From Bacteroidota bacterium (GTDB lineage: Bacteria > Bacteroidota > Bacteroidia > Chitinophagales > Chitinophagaceae): 6,270 bases of DNA. The notes below the pieces were generated by a model, which made no database searches, had not been told where the DNA came from, and saw nothing but the letters and a program-made list of their open reading frames with translations. The DNA is taken from assembly GCA_013414745.1 (NCBI GenBank), contig CP058707.1, positions 3,674,196 to 3,680,465 of the forward strand, read 5' to 3'. This document shows positions 1 through 5,625 of the stretch, piece after piece (position 1 is the stretch's first letter; the number at the start of each line of letters is the position of its first letter). The position numbers were made by a program, and so were the translations under genes.

Positions 1-1
1 T

Positions 2-64
2 CAATGGCATTTCTGCCTGTTCTCTTAGCTGTCTAATGAAGTCGCCTAAATTTTCTGTTTGCAT
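2..64 (-). CDS. XRE-type helix-turn-helix regulator, N-terminal fragment (runs off the left edge)
   Basis: Only the first 21 codons are present: ATG at 62-64 reading MQTENLGDFIRQLREQAEMP and onward. The pattern F-I-R-x-L-R-E-x-A-x-M-P-L is what I know from the first helix of XRE/Cro-family DNA-binding domains, which continue with a helix-turn-helix such as RKVA..L.I..S.LSKIE. Such small regulators are often found beside restriction-modification genes in Bacteroidota, but nothing here shows what lies beyond the edge. The gene has the same orientation as the array and would be the first gene of the cassette to the left of the site at 406-530. The call rests on 21 residues, so the family is likely but not proven. 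Confidence 0.5.
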   Translation of the reverse strand, partial: MQTENLGDFIRQLREQAEMPL

Positions 65-405
65 CTTGAATTGTATTTCTTGACAATCGTGTCAAAAGTA
101 ATAAAGTCCGTTTTATTGACCTTGAAAAAGTCAAATTCTTTTCAACATCTTTATTGCGGGTCGGCAAAATTGGCTCTTTTGGGGTTTGCGGTGGGTCGGG
201 TCGTGCGGTTGGGCAAACCCCAAATGTGCCAATGTGGGCTGGTATAAAATTATTTTTAAAATGTGCGGAGGGAAAAATTTTAAAACCATTTGGGTCGGCT
301 TGATGTCGGCAAAGTCAGGTCGGTTTGTGTCAAGTTACAGCGAAATTGTCTGCCGATTTTAGGTCGTCTGTTGGTGGTTGTCTCGGTCGTCCTACGCTTG
401 CTGGT
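65..405 (-). other. Long leader between the XRE-like gene and the attC-like site
   Basis: About 340 bp with no convincing gene on either strand. It separates the XRE-like start codon (64) from the cassette boundary at 406-408, much longer than the 20-60 nt leaders in cassettes B-E, so it probably holds the gene's own promoter. I could not pick out a confident Bacteroidota promoter (TTTG/TAnnTTTG). It contains a strong hairpin (169-233), an AT-rich palindromic patch around 250-287, and G/T-rich repeated words such as GGGTCGG and GTCGGCA. Confidence 0.5.
169..233. repeat. Long imperfect hairpin (18 bp paired with one 3/3 internal loop)
   Basis: ATTGGC (169-174) pairs with GCCAAT (228-233), and the 12-nt TTTGGGGTTTGC (178-189) pairs perfectly with GCAAACCCCAAA (213-224). 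TCT and TGT form a 3/3 internal loop. The 23-nt apical loop (190-212) is G-rich and contains GGGTCGGGTCG. It lacks the flanking AAC/GTT of the attC-like sites and has no T-run on either side, so it is not an obvious member of that family or a classical terminator. It could be a leader structure or a remnant of another repeat. Confidence 0.6.
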
Positions 406-530
406 AACGGTTGGTGGCTTTGCGTTCGGTGTGGGGTAGAAAGTACAAATGTTTAAAGTAGGTATAATGCTAATAGATATTACAAATGTTCAGCCTAGTA
501 CAAATGCCACACTGACGCAAAACCACGGTT
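406..530 (-). repeat. attC-like site 1 (type A), downstream of cassette A
   Basis: AAC at 406-408 and GTT at 528-530 enclose two pairing arms. On the plus strand GGCTTTGCGTTCGGTGTGG begins near 416 and pairs with CCACACTGACGCAAAACC ending near 524, leaving one unpaired T in the left arm. The interior shares words such as AAGTAC, GCTAATAGA and TTCAGCCTAGTAC with sites 5 and 7. Left outer bases are CTGGT, right outer bases are GTAGGAGG, so the two outer sides do not match each other. The right side matches the edge of cassette A instead. Confidence 0.75.
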
Positions 531-648
531 GTAGGAGGTTTCATTCATGGGGCATACCTTTGTGTTCATATCATTCTACAAAAGGCAGACAGATGAGAAT
601 TGTGCATCTGCCTGCCTTGGGTTCAAACTGCTGTTGTAGGAGGTTTCA
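528..648 (-). repeat. Truncated attC-like element bracketed by a 16-bp direct repeat
   Basis: GTTGTAGGAGGTTTCA occurs identically at 528-543 and 633-648, 105 bp apart. Between the copies is a 14-bp stem with one mismatch: 582-595 (AAGGCAGACAGATG) pairs with 605-618 (CATCTGCCTGCCTT). Read on the minus strand, the element begins CTACAACAGCAGTTTG, resembling the R''-L'' start of sites 4 and 6 (AACAGCGGTTTGGCG), but the second long arm and the final GTT are missing; it runs into TTTTGTAGAATG. This looks like half of an attC-like site left after a deletion or an illegitimate recombination, followed by a gene-less cassette scrap of about 50 bp. Confidence 0.5.
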
Positions 649-655
649 ATAATTT

Positions 656-1392
656 CTATTGTTTATTCTGACCTATTCCATACATTAATTTAAGTCCAAT
701 TTGATTATTTTCTATCTCAATTCTACCATAATTGAATTCCGAAGTCAATGGCATTGAAAAATAACTTGCTTTCACATTCTGAAAAGAACGATAGTAATAG
801 AATAGAATGCTGGCATTCGATTTTCTGATCCGTTTTTGAATTCCTAATTGAAGCTATAGGGAAAAGTTTAATTTATTAACTGGAGTGTAATCAATATGAT
901 AGAATGTCATTGAGTCAGCTCCGTTTCCTCCTGCGCCTACAACTTGCATGGATGAGGATGATGTATTTAATTTTAAACATGGAAGAACATCAGCAATTAC
1001 TTTATATTTTTAGTACTATATAAAGTCTCTCTAACTATAATTCCAATATCTAAGGTGAGATTTTCAGTTTGCAGATTGCCTCTTTTTGGACGATTTGGAA
1101 AATTGGAAGAATATATAGTTCCATTCAGGTCATAATAATAGTATTCAGGAACACTAAGTATATTTAAGCATAACCCTACGGAATGTAACTTACTAATTTT
1201 CATCATCAGATTGTTATTTAACTGAAATGCAATAAAACCTCTACTTTTAAGAATTTCAATGTCAGCTCCTCCTTCTCTAATAATTTTTGATTTAGGCTGA
1301 TAACCTAGACCTATACCCACCTCGTATGAAAGTCTTTGTGCAGTTGTCAAATTTGAAATGGATAAAAGAAAAATAATTGTTAGTATTCTCAT
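656..1392 (-). CDS. Beta-barrel-like exported protein (frameshift plus in-frame TAG)
   Basis: Starts with ATG at 1390-1392, one base after the stop of the upstream gene (TAATATG), so the two are probably translationally coupled. The N-terminus MRILTIIFLLSISNLTTAQ is a good signal peptide cleaved after TAQ. The rest alternates polar and hydrophobic residues with many Tyr/Phe/Asn (YEVGIGLGYQP, FYYYDLNG-like stretches, ILFYYYRSF, IGLKLMYGIG at the end), typical of small Bacteroidota outer-membrane barrels; the exact family is not recognised. As given, the first frame ends at 997. Adding one base in the T5 run at 1007-1011 continues it (KYKVIADVLP), then an in-frame TAG at 854-856 interrupts, and the same frame resumes (LQLGIQKRIRKS) to TAG at 656-658. 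Repaired length is about 245 aa, normal for such barrels. Likely located in the outer membrane; partner unknown, possibly the coupled lipoprotein. Confidence 0.65.
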
Positions 1393-1393
1393 A

Positions 1394-2463
1394 TTACCAA
1401 TTTAGATAATGCCAAATAGCACTATAATGATTACCATTTGTTTGGTGGAGATTATTTACTTCTAACTTTTTGACTCCACGTTGTGCTCCCCATTTATGGG
1501 CTTGTCGCTGATTGATTGAACACCATAAAGTTTGCTCAACATAATAATCATCAGGCATTGCACATACATTATTATAATCTCTAGTTTGAATGCCAACTTT
1601 CATTGAAAGTACGTTTGGAATCCAATTACCTGTGCCTGGTACCTTATAGTATGCTTCCATCATTGTTCCTACTGTGCTTTTAATAATATCGTGAAAAAAA
1701 TATTTTTCCAATAATACTTTCTTCTATTAGAGTATTCAACATTTCCCCAATTTGCTACGTTAATTTGACAGTCGGTACCACCTGTATATCGATCATTAAA
1801 ATAGGGAGCCCAAGTAGGTGGAAAACTTGTTACTTTCATACTTGTTAAATTATTTTTAGTAGGGTCATTTTCCAATTCAAAGAACAAAATGGAATCAGAA
1901 ATTGGAACTACTAGTACACCAACTTCTGCTCTTTTATTCCATTTTCTTGAATCACTTCATTTACATAATGAAGGATTTTATCTCCAATAATCATATCTCC
2001 TCGGTTGTTAATCATACTCATTAGTATATTATCGATGGCGTATTTATTTGATGGGAATTCTTCGAAATTAGAATTGCCATTTTTAGCCACTCGACCTTTT
2101 CATTCTGAGCCTCAGAGAAAAGAGAATGAAAGTTTCGACTTATAGAAAAATTATAAAGTGGATTTAGTGCATCTTCTAGCACTTCAAAAGGCAAGTTTGA
2201 ATTCATTTCATCTTCTGTAAATCCATTAGGATAATTTTCATAAGTGCTTCTCATTGAGTTTAATAATGATTGCTCCAAACTATTATACTCAGCCCTAAAG
2301 GCATCCAAGCTTGCATACTCAGGAATTTCTACTCCTTGTACTTGTTTAAGGATAAGTTTTGGATTGGATTGTTTCGTAGTTGACATATTGTTGTCTATCC
2401 TGCTTTTATTACAAGATATTGAAAATATTGCGATACCAATTATCGCTGTAAATAACTTTTCAT
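1394..2463 (-). CDS. Lipoprotein of about 357 aa, unknown family (four frameshifts)
   Basis: The repaired start is ATG at 2461-2463, giving MKKLFTAIIGIAIFSISC, a type II signal peptide with lipobox SISC followed by Asn-Lys. The next part contains MSTTKQSNPKLILKQVQGVE and EYASLDAFRAEYNSLEQ, a helical segment. Then comes MINNRGDMIIGDKILHYVNE, which resembles the 'N..G.i.IGD.iy.y' motif I know from uncharacterised Bacteroidota lipoproteins. The C-terminal half is rich in Trp/Tyr/Cys (TWAPYFNDRYTGGTDC, QAHKWGAQRGVKKL) and ends HYSAIWHYLNW before TAA at 1394-1396. Four single bases must be restored: in the A4 after ATG (2457-2460), T5 at 2080-2084, T4 at 1932-1935 and A7 at 1694-1700, all homopolymers. 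It is first in a two-gene unit, one base upstream of the barrel gene. Substrate or partner is not inferable. Confidence 0.65.
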
Positions 2464-2723
2464 TTTATTTAAATTTATCTGTTAATGTCAGATGCGATAT
2501 GCTTAGTGTCTGACCACCGACAGGTTGACATTTTTCGGTTGTCTGTCTGTAACTCAACCGCTGTATCGGATTACGTTCTTACGAAGGTATCATATATTTC
2601 TCAGTTACTTTTGCTTATGCGTTTGAATTTGTCATGCTATTTTTCGATGATAGTTTTAATGACTGTTTCAAATTTCTTTCTGCCGATGAATAAAGAACTG
2701 TTTGCTCGTCTGAAATCTCCTAC
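2464..2723 (-). promoter_or_regulatory. Leader of cassette A, probable cassette-borne promoter region
   Basis: This 260-bp stretch lies between the cassette's right edge and the lipoprotein start and has no convincing coding sequence. Cassettes B-E have leaders of only about 20-60 nt, so this one probably carries its own promoter or another control element. Visible structures are CGGTTG (2536-2541) with CAACCG (2555-2560), and GTCAGA (2487-2492) with TCTGAC (2509-2514). I did not find a clear TTTG/TAnnTTTG pair; TACCTTCG on the minus strand near 2580-2590 is one mismatch from TAnnTTTG but lacks a good upstream box. Confidence 0.35.
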
Positions 2724-2846
2724 AACGTTCCGGGGCTTGCCGAAGGTGGGGGATTCAGGGCGATAAAGTTGATTTTCGTTCAAATGCTCAATAGAATTAC
2801 CCTGCTTCGGTTTAGTACAAAGCCCCACTTTTGGCAAGCCCATGTT
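2724..2846 (-). repeat. attC-like site 3 (divergent type), downstream of cassette B
   Basis: AAC at 2724-2726 and GTT at 2844-2846. The left arm GGGCTTGCCGAAGGTGGGG (2733-2751) pairs with CCCCACTTTTGGCAAGCCC (2823-2841) over 19 positions, all paired if two G-T wobbles are allowed. It shares arm layout and length (123 bp) with the other sites, but its interior sequence is different. Outer left CTCCT and outer right GGCGGTA do not match each other; each matches the far edge of its own cassette. Confidence 0.75.
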
Positions 2847-3326
2847 GGCGGTAGGTGAATTTATTGTTTGTTGTACTTTCCATAGGTTTTTGTGTAAGAG
2901 TATTGTTGATCTCCAAATAGTATTCTATGGAGTTGTTGGCATATGTTCCATTAAAGTTGAATATAGTTGGTGAAGTTGAACCAAAAGTGTAATAATTCCG
3001 TTTGAAAAATTCGATTGTATTGTATCATTTCCTTGAAAGTCAATCAGAAATGAATTTTCCTGATAGATTGCTTTCAATAACAACAAAGGACTTGTTGTAG
3101 ACATTCGTCGACAATAATGTTGAGCCATTATAAGTTTCAACACTGTCCTTACCAACATATGTCCCAATATAACTTGGAAGAACATTGGTGTTGTTAGTTG
3201 TGTTAGAGTTTTTTTGTTACATGAAACAAAAAGTACAAAAATTGTCATAGTTAGAATTAAGGTTTTCATTTTATTTTTTTAATTGGTAAATCTACAATAA
3301 TAATTCTTATCACACTTACCGCCAAC
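2844..3326 (-). other. Cassette B: matched inverted edges around a small lipoprotein gene
   Basis: GTTGGCGGTAGGTG at 2844-2857 is the inverted copy of CACTTACCGCCAAC at 3313-3326, 13 of 14 bases. The gene fills the unit: start 57 nt from the right edge, repaired stop only 4 nt beyond the left edge repeat. Confidence 0.65.
2861..3269 (-). CDS. Small lipoprotein of about 136 aa (four frameshifts)
   Basis: ATG at 3267-3269 gives MKTLILTMTIFVLFVSC followed by NKK, a clean lipobox (FVSC). As given, the first frame runs to a stop at 2925, but its composition after residue 19 is not coherent. Restoring one base in the T7 run at 3209-3215 gives NSNTTNNTNVLPSYIGTYVG and then DSVETYNGSTLLSTNVYNKS. Removing one base near 3042, adding one near 2996 (SNGNYYTFGSTSP) and one in T5 at 2887-2891 carries the frame to NNTLTQKTYGKYNKQ and TAA at 2861-2863. 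The repaired protein is Asn/Thr/Ser/Tyr-rich and probably a beta sandwich or small barrel domain anchored in a membrane; I do not recognise a family. The alternative is a shorter 114-aa product ending at 2925, which I think is an artefact. Confidence 0.6.
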
Positions 3327-3445
3327 GGTTCGCGGCTTGGCGATGGCAGGGCATTTGAGTACCAAAGTTGAGGCTATTTCTTATGCCAAATATAGTGAAA
3401 ATGTTGAATTACTTCCTAAAGCCCTGCTTGCGCCAAACCGCTGTT
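3324..3445 (-). repeat. attC-like site 4 (type B), downstream of cassette C
   Basis: AAC at 3324-3326 and GTT at 3443-3445. The left arm GGCTTGGCGATGGCAGGGC pairs with the right arm GCCCTGCTTGCGCCAAACC, leaving a 3/3 internal loop (ATG against TTG). On the minus strand the spacer after AAC is 3 nt (AGC) and the spacer before GTT is 7 nt (GCGAACC). The 122-bp element is nearly identical to site 6, differing in only a few bases near 3329-3331 and 3374-3380. Confidence 0.8.
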
Positions 3446-3931
3446 AGCGGTTCGCCAGATATTCCACAAGTAACTCCAATTATCAGGTAAAATTTACTAA
3501 TTTAAGAGAATTTGAAAATTGCTAGTTTGATATCACTTGTATTCGATACTACCCAAATATCCTTCATTTTCTGTTTCAAAAAAGGTAGATTTTTCATTAA
3601 TAAAACTTAGTTTTTATTTCGTGAAGATCTTTTAAATGTAGTTTGGAATTTTCCAACAGTGTCTGTGGTTATTGAAAAGTCATCATGAATATATAGAATT
3701 TCTCCCAAATACCCTGTTTTTTCTATATAACAATTTCCATGAATGTTTTTGTTTCTTATAGGAGTTTTCGAAATGCTATCAATAAGTATTCCTGAAATAT
3801 CTATTCTTATGTTTTTGGTTCTTTATTGCAGGATATAATCGTCGACAAAGTTATCATAATTAAAATTGGCAAGAATATGGTTTGTATATTTTTCATTTGT
3901 AGTATTTAGTTTTCTTCTGGTGACCGCTAAC
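3443..3931 (-). other. Cassette C: matched inverted edges around a lipoprotein gene
   Basis: GTTAGCGGTTCGCCAG (3443-3458) and CTGGTGACCGCTAAC (3917-3931) are inverted copies with one missing base and one mismatch. The unit contains one minus-strand gene that starts 35 nt from the right edge. Confidence 0.62.
3533..3896 (-). CDS. Small lipoprotein of about 121 aa with a regulatory-like beta domain (two frameshifts)
   Basis: ATG at 3894-3896 gives MKNIQTIFLPILIMITLSTI then ISC-NKEPK: a type II signal peptide with lipobox IISC. As given, the frame stops after about 29 codons. Restoring one A (T5 on the plus strand, 3812-3816) gives NIRIDISGILIDSISKTPIR and NKNIHGNCYIEK, then LYIHDDFSITTDTVGKFQTT. 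The 'G.l.d..s..Pi.n' opening with a later 'T...G.F.t' resembles carboxypeptidase-regulatory-like domains common in Bacteroidota surface proteins. A second restored A (T5 at 3611-3615) gives KLSFINEKSTFFETENEGYL and GSIEYK with TGA at 3533-3535. A further indel could extend it to TAA at 3502-3504. Too broken to show any long open frame, so it is easily missed. Confidence 0.5.
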
Positions 3932-4054
3932 GGTTTTGCGCTTTGCGTTCGGTGTGGGATAGGAAGTACGTAAGCTCAAATTTAGAGCAAAAGCTAATAG
4001 ATTGTAAAAATGTTTAACCTAGTTCTAAAGCCACACTGACGCAAAACGCATGTT
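3929..4054 (-). repeat. attC-like site 5 (type A), downstream of cassette D
   Basis: AAC at 3929-3931 and GTT at 4052-4054. The arms GCTTTGCGTTCGGTGTGG and CCACACTGACGCAAAACGC pair with one unpaired T. It shares GGATAGGAAGTAC with site 7 and GCTAATAGA with sites 1 and 7. Minus-strand spacers are 3 nt (ATG) after AAC and 7 nt (CAAAACC) before GTT. Outer bases are ACCGCT on the left and GGCAGTA on the right. Confidence 0.78.
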
Positions 4055-4807
4055 GGCAGTAGCCTATTTTACTCAATATTCGAATGTCTTACCGTTGAAA
4101 TTATCATCAATATATACGGAGTCGATAATCTCATTTACATTATTAAATGTATCAGTTGTAGTGATTGTAATATAATTCATACAATGTAAATATGTTCTTG
4201 CATTGACTTGTACCATTGAATCCTTAATAATGGGAAGGTTATTTATATTATAATTACAATATCTATCAAATACTGCATATGCTGTCTTTACACTTTCATT
4301 GCTCCGCTTTACGAAATTAAGGGTCGACTTCCATTTTCTGTACGATTGAATATTTATGTTTGCAACTCCACCGTCAGGGTAATCCTCTATTCTAAAACTC
4401 GATAGACTGTCATAACAAACTTGGATATTATTAACATCCCACTCATATTCAATTTTAATATAGTAGTCCTTACTATTCAATAAACTTGTATCACAATTAA
4501 CAGTTGTAGTAAAATTGCCATTATTATCAGCTATTCCGCTAGCCATAATTCTATAGTTATCAGCGGATCCTGGTAAATTGTCTCTTAATACTATTTCAAA
4601 TTTATTACTACCTAGTAATTGCAAGTTGGACCCACGCTTCGCATTTAACTTTATTGTGATTGGTACGCAATTTCTTTCACACTTGTATTTAGTTCTATAT
4701 TTAATACAAGAATTTTGAAATACTAAATATACGAAGGCAACAATAAGGGTCGCACTTTTTCTTAGGATGTAAGTTTTTTCGTCATTTCATTTAAGGTTAC
4801 TGCCAAC
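4052..4807 (-). other. Cassette D: matched inverted edges around a lipoprotein gene
   Basis: GTTGGCAGTAGCCT (4052-4065) is the inverted copy of AGGTTACTGCCAAC (4794-4807), 13 of 14 bases. The gene begins 22 nt from the right edge and its stop lies 7 nt beyond the left edge repeat. Confidence 0.67.
4073..4785 (-). CDS. Putative lipoprotein of about 237 aa, unknown family (one frameshift)
   Basis: The long open part begins near 4770 and runs to TGA at 4073-4075. The only good start is ATG at 4783-4785, one base out of frame: ATG ACG A6 C. Adding one A in the run at 4774-4779 gives MTKKTYILRKSATLIVAFVY then LVFQNSC, a plausible though slightly unusual lipobox, followed by IKYRTKYKCERNC. A TTG-initiated 183-aa form at 4624 would lose the export signal and I consider it wrong. 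The mature part shows NKFEIVLRDNLPGSADNYRI, a 'D.NGNFTTTV.C' turn, and DYYIKIEYEWDVNN, suggesting one or two beta-sandwich domains. Four Cys after the lipid-anchor Cys region may form disulfides. Last residues are DDNFNGKTFEY. No family recognised. Confidence 0.7.
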
Positions 4808-4926
4808 GGCTAGCGGCTTGGCGATGGCAGGGCATTTGAGTACCAAAGTTGAGGCTAATTTCTATGCCAAATATAGTGAAAATGTTGAATTACTTCCTAA
4901 AGCCCTGCTTGCGCCAAACCGCTGTT
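4805..4926 (-). repeat. attC-like site 6 (type B), downstream of cassette E
   Basis: AAC at 4805-4807 and GTT at 4924-4926, 122 bp. Apart from the seven-base spacer (GGCTAGC here, GGTTCGC in site 4) and the placement of an A/T around 4855-4861, it matches site 4 along its whole length, including the interior CATTTGAGTACCAAAGTTGA. Despite that identity its outer bases (ACTGCC on the left, ATATGCAG on the right) differ completely from those of site 4. Confidence 0.8.
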
Positions 4927-5625
4927 ATATGCAGCCTTTATTCAAGAGATTTTATTAATCTGATCATTAGCAAATGTCTCATTGATTTCGTTCTCCCATC
5001 AATATTAATAAACTCTTTAGTCAATCCTAAATAGTATTTATACTCTGGACTTAAATACCATTTATTCAATAATTTGAGTCTATAATTTATACTTCCAGAT
5101 AATCCAAAATTCGATTTATAACTTTTTCATTTGTCCCATTCCCAATTTCTTGAGAAGTTTGGGCATTTGTCATATTCCACTTAGATTTTTTCCAATGATT
5201 TTTCTTCCAGTAAATAGCTAAATTCTCTTCCTAGGCTAAGTTGTATGTCCTGGTCAAGGTAAAAATTCAATGGATAAAGTCCTAAACCAATATTTGTTTT
5301 ACTAACGTCTACATCAATTTCATATCCAAATCCTAATCCTCCGTCAGATATTTTGACGCTACCTTTATATTTATTAACAAAAAGAACAATTCTAGCTCGT
5401 TTCAAAGAATCAACTTTTAAATCGTTCACGCCAAGAAAAAGGAATAACCCAATTTTGGACTATAGGAAGATGAAAAGTTGCCATAATCCTTCTTGAAATT
5501 ACGAAGATCATAAAACATGTTGTAATTTCCTCCAAAGAAAACTCAATTGATTGTCCAAATGAAATTGAACAAATCATTATAAATATTATTGTCGCGAATT
5601 TCATCTCACAAAGGTTGCATACAAC
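4924..5625 (-). other. Cassette E: matched inverted edges around a beta-barrel gene
   Basis: GTTATATGCAGCCTTT (4924-4939) is the inverted copy of AAAGGTTGCATACAAC (5610-5625), 14 of 16 bases. The repaired gene's stop codon (4938-4940) lies inside the left edge repeat and its start is 21 nt from the right edge, so coding sequence fills the whole cassette. Confidence 0.67.
4938..5604 (-). CDS. Outer-membrane beta-barrel-like (porin-type) protein of about 222 aa (four frameshifts)
   Basis: ATG at 5602-5604 gives MKFATIIFIMICSISFGQ, a signal peptide ending in the SFGQ seen in many Bacteroidota outer-membrane proteins. Repaired segments in order are: GGNYNMFYDLRNFKKDYGNF, SSSYSPKLGYSFFFGV, NDLKVDSLKRARIVLFVNKY, GGLGFGYEIDVDVSKTNIGL, DQDIQLSLGREFSYYWKKNH, SYKSNFGLSGSINYRLKLLN, KWYLSPEYKYYLGLTKEFIN, and a C-terminal RHLLMIRLIKSLE. 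Alternating residues, Tyr/Phe belts and Gly-rich turns fit an 8-to-10-strand barrel of the broad PorT/outer-membrane-beta-barrel kind; that is inference. Frame changes needed are one added base near 5532-5536, one near 5433-5440, one removed at 5212-5214 and one added in T5 at 5123-5127. The two open pieces at 5181-5429 and 5410-5604 are parts of this single gene. Confidence 0.68.

Larger units (their letters stand above)
633..2726 (-). other. Cassette A: two-gene cassette with matched inverted edges
   Basis: The left edge GTTGTAGGAGGTTTCA (633-648) is the inverted copy of the right edge TGAAATCTCCTACAAC (2711-2726), 15 of 16 bases. Inside, on the minus strand, are a 260-nt leader, a lipoprotein gene and a beta-barrel-like gene. 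The downstream stop codon begins only 7 nt from the left edge repeat. At about 2.1 kb this is the largest unit in the array. Confidence 0.65.

Noticed and set aside
449..652. Plus-strand frame of 67 codons
   Set aside because: It spans attC-like site 1 and the truncated element, has no plausible protein features and opposes the orientation of all genes.
1669..1887. A separate 72-codon gene between the lipoprotein pieces
   Set aside because: It is the middle part of the frameshifted 357-aa lipoprotein; adding one base at 1694-1700 and at 1932-1935 joins it to both neighbours.
2485..2766. Plus-strand frame of 93 codons in the cassette A leader
   Set aside because: It crosses the cassette edge into site 3 and has a composition typical of chance translation; no domain or signal is visible.
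2637..2843. Minus-strand frame through site 3 into the leader
   Set aside because: Most of it is translated palindrome. The stretch ANSSLFIGRKKFETVIKTII looks protein-like, but no start codon lies within the cassette, so I leave it as leader sequence.
4849..5034. Plus-strand frame of 61 codons
   Set aside because: It starts inside site 6 and overlaps the C-terminal end of the repaired beta-barrel gene on the other strand.
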